Source: Cercospora beticola (lineage: Eukaryota > Ascomycota > Dothideomycetes > Mycosphaerellales > Mycosphaerellaceae). From it: a DNA stretch of 64,000 nucleotides. Position 1 is the first letter of the stretch. Each line of letters opens with the position of its first letter. The position numbers and the translations under genes are program-made. The stretch is from positions 1,550,001 through 1,614,000 of the forward strand of contig NC_088936.1 of the NCBI RefSeq assembly GCF_033473495.1, given 5' to 3'. The notes below the pieces were generated by a model, which saw only the letters and a program-made list of their open reading frames with translations, was not told where the DNA came from and searched no databases. Of this stretch, positions 20,759 through 32,252 are shown piece after piece.

Positions 20759-22870
20759 TTACAAGGCCACAGCAATTCTGTTTGTCTGGAACTTCTTCGT
20801 GTTTGGAATGCACAGCGCGCAAACCATGGCGCAGAAGCCGAAAGCGATACTGACGTACCTGTGCTTCTGTTAGTTGGATTCTGTGAATGCGAAGGGAGAA
20901 ATTGACATACCAGACAAGGTGCAAAGCCTCAGCATAAGCCCATTGAGCGCCATAAGCAGCTTGAGCGAGGATGCCTGGGGTAACACCTGGCACAGCGGTA
21001 ATTTCCGTTGGAGCAGTCAAGAAGGTGCCAACAAAAACCTCAGCGCTCTGCAATGGCAGACCGGCTTGCACGGCGTAGGTGCCAACCTTGACAGGCAGAA
21101 CCTCTGTAAGCTTCTTGACGAAGACGCTGTAGTAGATCGAGTATCCGATGGCACCGCCGACAGCGCGGACGGAGAGCGACAGCGCAGCGCAGGTGGTGAT
21201 CAAAGCGTCGGGGCAGGCAATCATAGCTGCTGTAGCAGCTGGGACAATAACACCACCGAGACCGAAGGCAGCGAAAGAGGCCAGAGCCACGGACTGGTAC
21301 TCGTTGTCAGGGCTCATACTTGCAAGGGATCCACCGAAAGCAGTGAGCATCAGCGCAGCCAGGAAGAGGATGTAGCGGATGCCGCTGGTCCAAACACTGA
21401 GGAGTGCGTTCCAGAAGATGGCACCAAATGCAGTCGCGCAGGCAACTGGAAGACCTCGCCAGCCAATGGCGATTGGGCTGGCGCTCCATACGGTAGAGAT
21501 GGTGAGTGGCCAGAAGTTGAGCAGACTGCGAGTAATTAGCATCGAGTATAGATAGAATATGCAGCATTGATGCTCACCTGAAGAAGTTCATGCCGGCAAC
21601 GAATGCAACTGCGAAGGAGAAGCCGACGACACGTTGGCCCACGAACAACTCCTTTGGAATCATGGGGTGCTTAGCAAACTTCCACTCCCACACGACCCAG
21701 GCTGTCAGGAGGCCGATGCCGAAGAAGAGAATGCAGAGGGTGTAGGCACTGGTCCATGGGTGTGTGTAGCCACCTGCCTGGAGAGCGACGAGCAACAAGG
21801 TGAGACCTGTGATAGAGAGAGCACCGCCGACATAATCAATGCGCTTGGCGACTTGACCGAAGCTCATTCCCTCGGCACGAACGTGGGCATGTGGGAAGTA
21901 GAAGAGGGCAAGACCGACAAGGGTAATGCCGTTGTAGATGAGGGAGATCCAGATTCCCCATCGCCAGGTTGGGTTGGATCCGCGGGTGCTAAAAAGCTCA
22001 GAGTACATGACTAGGTCACAGTCAGCGTGTGGATCAGCCGCAGCGAGAAATTAGTCTTACCGTATGGGCAGAACGGCAGGACGAAAGCGGTCAAAACCGC
22101 AAGAGAGTAACCTCGTTGCTTGACTGGGACAGTCTCGGCAAGTCTGCGTATCATTAGCCTTGCGCAAACGCTGTCCTCAACACCTTCAGCTTACCCAGCA
22201 AGACCAGTCAATTCTCCGATACCTGCACCAGCGCCAGCCAAAGCCATACCGGCGAGCGCTTGTCCGAGTTGGTGAGCAGTTCCGAGCACAATGCAGCCGA
22301 TGCAGAGAAGCATAGCACCGAACAAGGCGATATATCTGCAGTCGATGACAACATTAGCAAGCGTCCAATGTCCAACTTTCGCTGACATCAACAGGGAGAT
22401 GGAGGAGATGGCTTACCGCTTTCCGAACAGATCTTGCAGATAACCCACAAAGGGGCACACAGCAGCGATAGCCAAGGTGTTGGCAACTGGCAGCCATCCG
22501 ATAATATCAGCAGCACCGAGGTCCTTGGCGATGAAACTGAGTGTGCCTCCAGTGAAGTAGAGAGGAATTTGAGAGCCTGCTAAGGATTAGCGCGTGCGAT
22601 TAGAGCAGCAAGCAGTCGGAATAGCTCACCAGTGTACAGCATGCTCAAGAAGCACGCAGCAAGAATCTTCTTGACTGTCCACGCGACCTTGCCATCGGAG
22701 TCATCGCCCTTGAAGGCCTGGTGATTCTCGATATCGACGGCGACGAGGGTCTCGTGGGTTTCGACCTTCTCGAGGCCGCCTGCTGCACGGTAGTGATTTG
22801 AGGCATTGTCGGAGTTCGTCTCGACTTGCTCGAGGTTCTGCCCAGCAGTCTTCTCGTCGTATGTCGCCAT
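20759..22870 (-). CDS. MFS transporter, TRI12/siderophore-efflux type
   Basis: Seven exons, all phases consistent: 22870-22630, 22576-22417, 22335-22195, 22143-22061, 22010-21578, 21525-20911 and 20858-20759. They give 590 aa. The donors are GTGAGC, GTAAGC, GTAAGC, GTAAGA, GTGAGC and GTATGT. A hydrophilic N-terminus of about 65 residues precedes the membrane domain. The loop GYLQDLFGKRYI after TM2 is the MFS motif A region. Many further hydrophobic segments suggest 14 helices. Overall layout and segments such as RWGIWISLIYNGITL resemble the fungal TRI12/siderophore transporter family (DHA2-like efflux pumps). Substrate unknown; no biosynthetic cluster adjoins it. The last exon was recovered by splicing, because the unspliced frame gives an unrelated tail. 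Confidence 0.85.
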
Positions 22871-24269
22871 GACTGCTGTGAAAAAGGAGGAGCAGAGGGG
22901 ATAACGCGAGAGATGGAAGTCGAAGGAGACGCGATAGCACTATCCTATATGCTCTGACTCCGTTTCAATCTATCGTGAGCCACACGTGCGGAGTCTCACT
23001 ATTCACGAATGTGTGGCTTCGCGGCAATATCCTGCGATAGGACGTCTCGACAGCTTCGACTCAGGCTTCCCGCTGCTGTCGCTGTGGCCATTGGTCTCTT
23101 CCGCTGCGGCTCCGCGTCTAGATCAGATTCCCGTGTGGTCTGGTGCAAGAAGTCGCGATGTACCGCACGTGGCAGACAAGCCCTGCTGCATGGCCCAGAC
23201 TCCATAAGCGAGGTTGAGAGAAAGGTTGTGGGGTGCCTTTACCCGGACAAGGTAAGTGTATGCACGACTTCTGGTCGACCGTGGAAATGTGTAGGAATTG
23301 GTCCAATGAGAAGAGTGGCTCAGGAGGGAGAGCTGGGTGTACAACGCGACATGCGGGGAGAGTTTGTGGAGTGCATTTTGAGGCGTTCGCGTGGCGTCGA
23401 TCTGGCCAGGGTGCTCACGTGTGTCCAGTACAACTCAGGCCAGAACCGGGAGACGTCCAAAGGAGCATGACTTCTTGTCGTTTTGTACGCGCAACGCGAG
23501 AAGATACCAATCGTGGTGTTGCTAGCCGAAGCCTGGCCTGCTTGAGACGCGAGCAATTGCTGGCCAGGCACCGCAAACACGAAACGAGTGCTAATAAAAT
23601 TTCAGCTTGATGCACGGAGCCTAGTGCAGCTCACTATCGTGCTCCTGTGGAAGTGGTACTGTATCACGTCGGTATTCTCCGCGAGCTGGCAGCTGCGGTA
23701 ATGGCCTCACCTAATCTCGCCCGTTCGGCAGTTGTCGTGCAAGTCGACAAAGGCGTGGAGCGCTATTCTGAATGCCATAAACTTGTTGCATAACGAAGCA
23801 AATAGTATACCGCAAGATGAGATGGAATGCGGATGTCGTCTTCCGGTGCGGGAGATGCAGACGCACGGTATGCGCGACACACAAGGTGAGAGCACAGCGA
23901 CACGAGTCAAGCAAAGCCCCGCACAGACGACTGCACGACTTGAGCAGACGCCTTCTCAAGTATTGCCAGGAGCTTGTGAACCAGATCGTCCAGCGGATTG
24001 GTCGAAGCGATGCATGATGGCGCTAATCTCGCAGCCATGCCATGGGCACGCGCAGAACAGACGATGAGCGAGGTCGGGCTCTACGAGCAGTGGCGAGCTG
24101 GTATTCACAAGTCAAAGTCGATCGAACTTGTATGGAGATGCGCACGGTTCTCCAAAACTGCAGCTGACAATCAGGCGCCTCGACGACGGGGAAAAAACAA
24201 ATGTGTTCGGAGTGCTCAATATCAATAGACCTTCGAGCGCTTCGTCAGCCTATTTCCAGTATGTCACTT
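22871..24269. other. Intergenic, ~1.4 kb
   Basis: MFS promoter and SLU7 3' flank. Short ORFs occur on both strands. One at 23817-24017 (+) contains a CGRCRRTVC zinc-like cluster in 66 residues but has no start context or conserved domain. Left unannotated. Confidence 0.35.
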
Positions 24270-25748
24270 TTACATACCTAGCAACTCGTCCTTCCCGAGC
24301 ATTTTCGCCATCGGATCATTCGCGTTCGTCTTTTCTCTCCTGTACTTCTCCATCTCCTCTTCGGTCACACCACTCTTCAATTCTTCCATTCTCCTCCGAC
24401 TCTCATCCTGATTCTGCTTCTCCGGGCGATCAACGCCATTCGGAACATGCTTCTCCTGGCGCTCCTCTTCCTGCGCCGCAGTATCTGGGTCGACTCGTTC
24501 GGCATTTTTCGACTCCTCAGCAGAAGGAAGGGCAAGTCCTCGTGAGAACTGCTCCGATTCTTCAAAGGCGTGTTTGCCGGCCTCGCCAGTACAAAAGCTG
24601 TTCTTGACGATGCTATGACAGCATTGATAGCCCCACTGCCCATCTTTCCACCAGCTGCCAAAGACCGACGTGTGGTTGTTGATGTAGACGTCTTCCGCAT
24701 ACATACTCTTCTCCTTCTTCTCTGGTTCGCCTTTGATCCTCCCTCTTTCATCGTACTCGACGTATCGTTCGTTGCTCGTTACGCCCGCGGCAGCAAGTTT
24801 CGCGGCAGTTTTCTTCGAAGATGTGTCTTGTACTCCGTACTTGTCTGCCAGCATCTTCCTCTTCGCTTCCGCCTTCTGCGTTTCTTCTTCGGCCTTCCGC
24901 TTCCGCGTAAGTAGCGCTTCTGTCGGATTGGCTTGCATATGTATCCGGTCCTTATCGCCGCGCTCTTGCGTCTCCCAGGCATATGTCTGTGCTCGCTCAA
25001 ACTCTGCCGCATCGCCGCTCTGCTTGCCCGCGAAGCCATCGTCGGCATCCAGACTGTTCGGATCGCCGCCACCAGAATCGATCATGCTCCGCGTCTTTGG
25101 GTCGTACTTTGCGCTTTCCAGGTCGAGGTTGACAAGATACTTCGCGGTGTCCTCTCGTAATCGCAGATTTCGTGTTGATGTAGCCTGTTTACGGCCCATA
25201 TCTGTCTCGGCTTCGTACTTGTCTCCCTCTTCTGCACCCTCGTCCTCCCCTTCTCCGTCATTCTTCGCAGCCTGCTTCCTCATCTTCTCGACAGCCTCGT
25301 AGTCCTCGATGACTTCCTTGTACTCGCTTGCATCGAACCCGTTCCAGCGATCTCTTTTTGCGTCCCACCCGAGTTCCACCTTGCCCACTACCTCATCGGC
25401 TTGAATGTCTTTGCCGGTCCAGCGCGCGCCCTTCTTCCGCTTCCGTTGCAGACAGTCTTTTTCCTTATGCGACATGGATCCGCAGTTTTGGCAGGCACCT
25501 TTGCGGTATTTGGTCGCTGCCGGGCCTTTGACAGCTCCTCGATTGTACCATTGCGCAGCAGCGAGAGAGTCTTTCTCCTTCTGCGAATCATTTTGCAGAC
25601 GCTGATGCTCGAGGTAATCGGCATCGGACGAGACGGTAGAATCATCGATATAGAACGGCTTCTTTGCGATGAAGGATGGGATGTACTCGTTACGGTCGTT
25701 GCTTTTGGGGGTGTCCTTGTTCGCGCCCGTCGCTGGATTGGGCGGCAT
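24270..25748 (-). CDS. SLU7: Pre-mRNA splicing factor SLU7
   Basis: A 492-aa intronless protein from an ATG at 25748. The start MPPNPATGANKD and the following NEYIPSFIAKKPFY are diagnostic of SLU7. Around residues 86-99 is the CCHC zinc knuckle CQNCGSMSHKEKDC. The central region contains the conserved KWDAKRDRW-like segment, and the GSWWKDGQWGYQCC motif lies further on. The C-terminus is Glu/Lys-rich coiled coil. SLU7 acts in the second catalytic step of splicing, positioning the 3' splice site. Divergent from CAB2. Confidence 0.95.
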   Translation of the reverse strand: MPPNPATGANKDTPKSNDRNEYIPSFIAKKPFYIDDSTVSSDADYLEHQRLQNDSQKEKDSLAAAQWYNRGAVKGPAATKYRKGACQNCGSMSHKEKDCLQRKRKKGARWTGKDIQADEVVGKVELGWDAKRDRWNGFDASEYKEVIEDYEAVEKMRKQAAKNDGEGEDEGAEEGDKYEAETDMGRKQATSTRNLRLREDTAKYLVNLDLESAKYDPKTRSMIDSGGGDPNSLDADDGFAGKQSGDAAEFERAQTYAWETQERGDKDRIHMQANPTEALLTRKRKAEEETQKAEAKRKMLADKYGVQDTSSKKTAAKLAAAGVTSNERYVEYDERGRIKGEPEKKEKSMYAEDVYINNHTSVFGSWWKDGQWGYQCCHSIVKNSFCTGEAGKHAFEESEQFSRGLALPSAEESKNAERVDPDTAAQEEERQEKHVPNGVDRPEKQNQDESRRRMEELKSGVTEEEMEKYRREKTNANDPMAKMLGKDELLGM

Positions 25749-26196
25749 AGTGGCGGTGATATCGGTTGGTGGCGTATAGATTGTTGTCGCGAGTATGTCT
25801 GTGAAGCTGGCATGGTAGCAGAAAGTGAGCCCGGAGCGGAGAAACTGCTTCCGACATCGTTCTCAATCCTCACGCCGCAGAATCAATACTGACAGGTGGA
25901 TGACTACATTTCCGAACGTCCACTTCGGCGCAATGGGACCATCATCGCTCGTCCCGACCTGTCGCACTGTCTCTGGGTGTGGAGTGCTGCCGCTGGGATA
26001 ACAGACTCACCCGTACCTCTGGCGACGCTGAGAAGTCCCCGGACAAACTAATCACTGTTGCTTGCTTTTGTAAGCAAGCACTTTGACTGAACCAGTGATA
26101 AGAGACCAGCCAAGAGAGTCAGCTACCGCCTCACTCATATATGCTCAGTTGAGGTGCTGCCCACAAGTAGCTGCACGCTACTCAACGCCACCAGCC
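25749..26196. other. Divergent promoter SLU7/CAB2
   Basis: About 450 bp shared by two housekeeping genes. An open frame continues upstream of the CAB2 ATG but only through a TTG. Confidence 0.4.
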
Positions 26197-27273
26197 ATGG
26201 AGTACTTCGACGTCAACCCCAGACCTCATGACCTGGAGCGGCACTCAACTCTGGCTCGAACCTTCATACAACAGCACGCTGATGCCGGGAGGCGCGTAGC
26301 CCTGGTCACATCTGGTGGTACTACAGTTCCCTTGGAGAATCAAACTGTGCGTTTCATTGACAACTTCTCTGCCGGAACGAGAGGTGCGACCTCTGCCGAA
26401 TACTTCCTGGAAAATGGATATGCAGTCATCTTCTTGCATCGCCAATTTTCACTCTTGCCGTACTCTCGCCATTACAGCCACAGTACCAATTGCTTTCTGG
26501 ATTACATGTCGTACTCCGAGGATGGGCCGGTAGCAGTGCAGTCGCGATATCAGCAACAGATGGGCGACGTCTTGAAGCGGTATCGAACGGCCAAGAAAGA
26601 GAACACGCTACTTTTGCTGCCCTTCGTCACAGTCAATGAGTACCTCTGGAATCTGCGGGAGCTGGCCATGCTCATGCAGCCTCTGGGCGCCAATGCTTTA
26701 TTCTACCTCGCAGCAGCGGTCTCAGACTTCTTCGTGCCTGCTGAGAAAATGGTCGAGCACAAGATCCAGAGTTCTGAAGACTTCAACAAGCAGCCGAATG
26801 GCGACTCTGGGGAGCACGACAAGCAGCCTGCAGCTCATATGGAAGGCAAGCTCCTCAAGATCGATCTAGATCCTGTTCCCAAGTTCCTCAAATTGCTTGT
26901 CGACGGCTGGGCGCCGCGAGCGATGATTATCTCTTTCAAACTTGAGACCGACCCTCCTCTACTGTCCGAGAAGTGCGCCTATGCTCTCAAGAAGTATGCC
27001 CATCACCTCGTGATCGGCAACCTGCTCAACACACGCAAGCATGAGGTGCTTTTCGTCTCTGCAGAGGGAGGCGAGAAGTGGATTCGCGTACCAATGAATA
27101 GGAGGGCAAAGAGTGGGACTGCAAAACTGCAGGACGGCCAACTTACGGATGATGAGGACAGTAGAGAGCCGCCGGTAGAGATTGAGAGTCTCATCATTCC
27201 GGAAGTCAAGAAGCTACATACCTCGATGATCGAACAAGGAGACCCGAGGAGGTCAAGTCAGGATAGGACGTGA
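26197..27273 (+). CDS. CAB2: Phosphopantothenate-cysteine ligase
   Basis: A 358-aa protein from the first in-frame ATG. It joins 4'-phosphopantothenate to cysteine in coenzyme A synthesis. It carries the eukaryotic DFP/CoaB-type signature: [14 protein letters not shown] near residues 31-44, followed by [12 protein letters not shown]. Further conserved pieces are [14 protein letters not shown] and the lysine-rich [14 protein letters not shown]. The Asn-rich NLLNTRK loop is typical of the nucleotide site. Length agrees with fungal Cab2. Cytosolic. Confidence 0.93.
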   Translation: MEYFDVNPRPHDLERHSTLARTFIQQHADAGRRVALVTSGGTTVPLENQTVRFIDNFSAGTRGATSAEYFLENGYAVIFLHRQFSLLPYSRHYSHSTNCFLDYMSYSEDGPVAVQSRYQQQMGDVLKRYRTAKKENTLLLLPFVTVNEYLWNLRELAMLMQPLGANALFYLAAAVSDFFVPAEKMVEHKIQSSEDFNKQPNGDSGEHDKQPAAHMEGKLLKIDLDPVPKFLKLLVDGWAPRAMIISFKLETDPPLLSEKCAYALKKYAHHLVIGNLLNTRKHEVLFVSAEGGEKWIRVPMNRRAKSGTAKLQDGQLTDDEDSREPPVEIESLIIPEVKKLHTSMIEQGDPRRSSQDRT

Positions 27274-27891
27274 TCACGCTTGATGAGAATCACGCCACAA
27301 CGGCTGAGTCAACTACTGGTAGACATGACTGCTCGTAGCGATTTGCAGAGCACAAGAGTAGACTTAGAGATGTCATCGAGCTTCTTGCAGTGGCTGAGCA
27401 CTCTTACAAAGCGATTTGTTGCCAGCGCCGATCTTCTCCTACAGCAAGCTTGCGAACGTGTCCATGAAAATGTGGAACGCAAAGGTTTGTGCTTTGGGCT
27501 TACGGGTCCTGGGCTCATTCAACAAAACTACTGCTGAACAACGAAATGCATCGACTGCTGAATGACTCGAATTTGCTTTGCAACATGATTTAACCGACGG
27601 CTGCTAGACATTCGGCGACAAAATCGCAAAGACTGCTGCTACCATGCCTCCGAGCCCGCCCTCTGACCCTCTCGTCGTCGAGGTCCTGGAAGCCTTCCAT
27701 CAGCCTCTCGCGCTCCGATGACGACAATGATCCGTACTAATCGGACACTTCGCCTCTCCATAAACCTGTCCTCTTCAACTTTCCAACTGTTTGAGCCTCA
27801 ACTCCGAAGATTCCTTGCCAGACTCGTTTATGCATTGACGGTCCAACACTCGACAACCAACAGCTACTCATGCTCAACGCCTGAACACCAA
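27274..27891. other. Intergenic between convergent genes
   Basis: 3' flanks of CAB2 and the F-box gene. An 85-codon ORF (27280-27537) and an 81-codon ORF (27718-27963) have no recognisable features. Confidence 0.35.
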
Positions 27892-29148
27892 TCAGAAGGG
27901 GCCGACATAAATGCATGCAGCAGATATGTCCAGCTCGATGCTCGTCTCTCCAACGAGTTGTAGCAATCCTTCTTTGACCTGCTCATCCTCACCTTGCCCA
28001 TCCGAAATGTGCTCAGTCTGGTTGTCTCCAATTATCAGGACGGTCTTCTTCAGTGCCAACTTCTGCAAACGTGGGTTGCCCTTAATCAAGTCGGCCAGTT
28101 CTGCCATCACGATCTGCCCTCCACGAAGTTCCAGCTCCTTGAGTCCTGGAGGCAGATTTATGCCGTGCAGCAGATACATCCTGTCACAGCGCTGATCATA
28201 CCTCATGTGCCACTGGTCTGGTTCGTCCTCCGATTTGGAGCTTGCCAGCTCCAATGACAACTTCTCAAGACTCGCAGCATCAGCCAGAGCGTACCTTAGG
28301 AAGAGTGCGAATCCGGATCCCAGTGGTGAATCCCGGTAACAATGCTTCTGAAAGATAGCCAGCCTGAGGGCTTTGGTTCGCGAGAACAATCTGGGCCACA
28401 TCTTTCGATCTTCGTAAGGTTTCTGTTGCCGACCCCCTCGAGTCCAACCACCTTCGTTGATTGTGAGAGCCCATCGGTTCTGATCCATTGACAGAGATTG
28501 GAGGGGAATGCTACTCTTAGTCAGAGTTCCCAGAGCACAGATCGTCCATTGCAGAGTATTCGAATCGAGAATCACTGGATAGCAGAATCCTCCAGCTGCT
28601 TGAAACTTGGAGTAAAGCAGCGGCGAACGTGAAGCGACACGAACGTCTGTGAGATGAACGGCTTCCAGCGTGCCCAGTGCCTTCAATTTCTGCCAGATCT
28701 GACGAAAGAGCTTCTCGTCTTCGTAGTCGCCGATGTCGAGCGACATGTTCGTTCTCTCCCTGTTCAAAGCCTCGAGCTTGCTGATGTCTGCTGAGACTTC
28801 ACAATGCTGATAAATCGCTTCGGGTGCTTCTCGAGGTCCTCGAGGAGGCATAGTGGAGTTGCAGACGATAGAGTCGACGCAAAGCTCTACTCGACGAATC
28901 GCAGGGCCGAAGACAGGGTGCTCGACTAGATCTGCTGCTGCGCGGATGCTGTTGATGTCACAGACCAGGATGCTGACTGTCGAGAAGTTCTCTGTAACAT
29001 AGTGACGAAGGATTTTGCTGTTCGAGTCTCGATTGACAACGCGGAGGGCGGCGAGATCTCTGGCTGGCAGGAACTTGCCGACGTGCTCGAAAATTTCTGC
29101 TGGGAGATCATTGATTGCAGTGGAAGACTCGATCGTGCTGTCCGTCAT
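27892..29148 (-). CDS. F-box protein
   Basis: A 418-aa single-exon protein with ATG at 29148. Residues about 13-50 form an F-box (INDLPAEIFEHVGKFLPARD followed by Leu-Arg-Val), which docks to Skp1 in SCF ubiquitin ligases. The C-terminal half contains Leu-rich segments such as PPGLKELELRGGQI and NPRLQKLALKK, resembling degenerate leucine-rich repeats that could bind substrate. Substrate unknown. Head-to-head with a broken hydrolase gene. Confidence 0.8.
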   Translation of the reverse strand: MTDSTIESSTAINDLPAEIFEHVGKFLPARDLAALRVVNRDSNSKILRHYVTENFSTVSILVCDINSIRAAADLVEHPVFGPAIRRVELCVDSIVCNSTMPPRGPREAPEAIYQHCEVSADISKLEALNRERTNMSLDIGDYEDEKLFRQIWQKLKALGTLEAVHLTDVRVASRSPLLYSKFQAAGGFCYPVILDSNTLQWTICALGTLTKSSIPLQSLSMDQNRWALTINEGGWTRGGRQQKPYEDRKMWPRLFSRTKALRLAIFQKHCYRDSPLGSGFALFLRYALADAASLEKLSLELASSKSEDEPDQWHMRYDQRCDRMYLLHGINLPPGLKELELRGGQIVMAELADLIKGNPRLQKLALKKTVLIIGDNQTEHISDGQGEDEQVKEGLLQLVGETSIELDISAACIYVGPF

Positions 29149-29846
29149 CTTGTCTTTTGAGCGATGTTGGGATCTGGTTGTTGGTGTGTTGCAAATGCAT
29201 CAGCAACGACCTGAAGAGCGACAGGCAAAGCGAGTGGTGCTGCAAAGTGGAGTATGCACGAGTGAATGAGCAACTGCGATCCACCAATCACATAGGGCCT
29301 TCTACCCGCAGTGAATGTCATGCTCCTGAACGATCTGTTGACGCCTGCCTAGACTTGAACAGCATACTCATGGCAGTATGTCGTTCAACGGGTGCGTCCG
29401 ATTGCAGCCAGGTCGACTGATGCTTGAGCGCCGCCGCTTCCCCGTGAATGCTCTATCGAATCAGCTTTTGCTCTCCAACACCACTTTCGATTACGAGACC
29501 ACTCAGGACTAGCTAGCTACTCATGATGAGATTCGAATGGTAATCAGGGAGCTTCTGCGTAGTGTTGGCGAGAAACATCGACTCCACATTGTAGCAGCAA
29601 AATATGGCATGACTTCTCCATTTCACGTCTGTATGGGCTCGAGATGTGAAAGCCCGTAAAAGCTGTCTTGCAAAAAGCTAAGCAATAACTTACAAACCTC
29701 GGGCGTCGGTAAAGCGCTTCAACATGCAGCATTGAGTTTCTAGAGCTACGATGAGGACGTCATTGTACACAACGACATGCACTGGAAAGAAGGAGCATCT
29801 GTACTGACCACACGAAGAATAATTCGAACTCCACAACACCACAAAC
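29149..29846. other. Intergenic, divergent
   Basis: About 700 bp between the F-box gene (-) and the broken hydrolase (+). No supported gene. Confidence 0.35.
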
Positions 29847-31063
29847 ATGTCCTCCGAAATACAGAAACACTCACTGGGCGACTTCACCCTCAAAAGCGGC
29901 AAGACCATTTCCAACGCATTCATAGCCTACAAAATCTTCGGCTCGCCATCAAAACCCACTCATAATATTTCCCACATCCTACTCCCTCCGCATATCCGAC
30001 AACGAATGGCTCATTGGCTCCGGTCTCACTCTAGACACTGAAAAGTACTTCATCGTTGTCCCAGCATTATTCGGAAACGGCGAATCGATTTCACCAAGCA
30101 ATACACCAGATCAACGGCCCTTTCCTGATGTTACATTTCACGACAACATCCGAGCTCAACATGACTTAGTAACCAAAGGTCTAGGTTTCTCTCATGCCAA
30201 AGCAGTAATAGGATGGTCCATGGGCGCCGGACAGACTTTCCAATGGGCGACGCAATTTCCCGATTTCATGGATGTTTGTGTTCCCTATTGCGGGTCGGCC
30301 AAGACGAGTGAGCATAACCAGGTGTTTCTTGAAGGCGTGAAGAGTGCGCTTTTGAGTGCAAAAGGTACGGCTTCTGCGGGCATTTGTAAAGGAGAGATCA
30401 TGACGAATGGAGAGTATCGAGGCTGGACTGAGGAGGAGAAAGTGGCTGGTTGAAAGCTCTGGGCAGAGTCTATGCAGGATGGGGGTTCAGTCAACCGTTT
30501 TATCGGCATCAGGTACATCGTACTGCTGAGACCACAAGAATTTGGAGGATTTTATGGTTGGGTTTTGGGAGACTTGGGCGTTGGATAAAGGTAAATCTAA
30601 TTGGAGCGGGTCTCCTTTTGCGACCTTTACTTACCATTTGTCTAGACCCAGAAAATATGCTTGCAATGCTGCACACATGGCAATCTGGAGATGTGTCGGA
30701 TCAAGAACCATACAACGGTGACTTCGACGCAGCGATGAAGGGCATTAAAGCCAAGATTTTGGTGATGCCGTGCAGGACTGATTTATATTTCCGTAAGTTT
30801 GGCACTGTAACACGAACACGAGCATCAGCTTACCGTGAATCACAGCCCCCGAAGACTCGGCGATAGAAGTGCAACACATGAGACCTGGCGTAGGAGAGTT
30901 GGCGATATTCGAGTCGATCTGGGGCCATTGGGCTGGAGATAAGTGCACGCTTCGATCTTGAGCAGTATTTAGCGTAGCTGACATTTTTCGAACAGGTCCA
31001 GGACAGTCTGTTGAGGATGCAAAGTTCCTTCAGCAAAAATTGACTGCTCAGCTCAACAAATAG
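29847..31063 (+). pseudogene. Broken alpha/beta hydrolase, homoserine O-acetyltransferase family
   Basis: The family is recognisable from the GWSMGAGQTFQWA nucleophile elbow, the CVPYCGSAKTSEHN segment, WQSGDVSDQEPYNGDF and the terminal SIWGHWAG with its catalytic His. The reading frame is broken at three places: near 29955-29975 (after a normal N-terminus), near 30448-30453 (a TGA appears where one base seems missing), and near 30531-30541. One intron, about 30603-30645, keeps a usable GTAAAT donor. Another, about 30793-30845, is normal. The last one has an AT in place of the GT donor near 30938. The final exon is intact and ends at the TAG at 31061-31063. With three shifts and a lost donor this is best read as a decayed gene. 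Sequencing error could explain one lesion but hardly all of them. Confidence 0.8.
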
Positions 31064-31259
31064 AACGTGCAGGCAGACAATGAGTGTGACGGTAGTGTTG
31101 CGATGTAAGCACTGAAGTGCCAGTACGGTATGAGAACCGACATGGATCGAAAGTGCTGCCAGAGCTGTAAGCCATGCCTATCAACGTGTGCACTCCCTGT
31201 CTCGACGCTTCAAATGTGTCCTGCAACACATACTTCAACGCACAGCCCGTCTCAGTCCA

Positions 31260-31647
31260 TCAGCTCGCGATCTCGTCTTCGAATTTCTCTGGCTCGAAAG
31301 TAGTCTTCGGTGGCGTATGTGGTTTTGGTGGTGGATGGCGCGGAGGGCCTAAGCCAGGATAGTTGTTATACGTTCCTTTGTACGTGCCATAGCTGGCGTA
31401 CTTGCGAAGTCGTTAGTAGAAATTCAGACACGGAGGCTGTGTTCCTTACCTTTCCATACCCCTCTATGCAGTAGCATCAGCATTCGCCCTAAAGTGTGCT
31501 CCGAAAAGGTTGTTTCAGCTCACCTTGCGCAGGAGGAGGCTTTATGGAACTCGCATCCACGGGCGATACGGCATCAGCTGCAGGAGTCGGTAAGGCCAAA
31601 GCCGACAGTGCAATGGAAAGCAAAAGCGTTAGATTGAGTGTCTGCAT
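31260..31647 (-). CDS. Small secreted Tyr/Gly/Pro-rich protein
   Basis: Three exons were reconstructed: 31647-31524, a 14-nt micro-exon 31463-31450, and 31400-31260. The donors are GTGAGC and GTAAGG, the acceptors CATAG and GCAAG. Phases fit and give 92 aa. Residues 1-19 are a strong signal peptide with an Ala-Leu-Ala-type cleavage region. The mature protein has no cysteine. It has a tyrosine-rich block, EGYGK then YASYGTYKGTYNNYPG, followed by a Pro-rich stretch (PPRHPPPKPHTPP) and an acidic tail. No Kex2 Lys-Arg pair lies around the Tyr block. Similar Tyr/Gly-rich small secreted proteins occur widely in ascomycetes without known function. It is transcribed away from a UstYa-like gene 605 bp upstream. 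Confidence 0.65.
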
Positions 31648-32252
31648 CGTGATTCTATCGATGTGTAGGTACTCGGCGTCGAAAGAGAAGTGAGGTCGCT
31701 TGATCGAGAAAAATGAACTCCCCAGCGAGAATTCATTTACTGCTACTTACCACATTTTATCCGGTGCGGTGCGGTCTGCAGAACTTGGCCATGAGAGACA
31801 CAGCCTCTATGCACTTCAGAAGGCGAGGGCGGCATAGCAAACACTTTTTGTAGCAAGTTGTGTTTGATCGCCGCGCTCCCTGTCCACTTTCGGAGGGGGT
31901 GGACGAGCACGACTAAGTACGAAATTCTTGAAATGGTTCTTAGTATACTTTGCACAACGCTGGAGCCTCATCTTCGTCGCAAGTGGCGATATTACATGCG
32001 ATCGCTCTTGGTATTTCCGGTCGTACTGCAGGGCGAGCTGACGTGCGTGTGTATACTTGAAGCAGGCTTGAAGTAAAGTTTCGCGGGAACGCAGGAGGCG
32101 TTTTGGATCGCACCGAACAGATACATGGTCTCAGGATGATTGTGTAACCTTGCACGACAGGGTTTGGAATCTGTGAATTTCCGTGTCGTTGTAGTGATGG
32201 TGACTGAGCATCATCTCTGTGTTGCTCCTGGGCTGTGAGCTACCACCTAAAG
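31648..32252. promoter_or_regulatory. Shared divergent promoter region
   Basis: 605 bp between the start codons of the small secreted protein (-) and the UstYa-like gene (+). No gene or repeat was found in it. Co-regulation of the two is possible but not shown. Confidence 0.4.

Noticed and set aside
23817..24017. 66-codon ORF with a CGRCRRTVC cluster
   Set aside because: Too short, no start context, cysteines could be chance.
30513..30538. 26-nt GT-AG segment in the broken hydrolase as an intron
   Set aside because: Far below normal intron size; translation through it resembles the family length with a one-base shift, so an indel is more likely.
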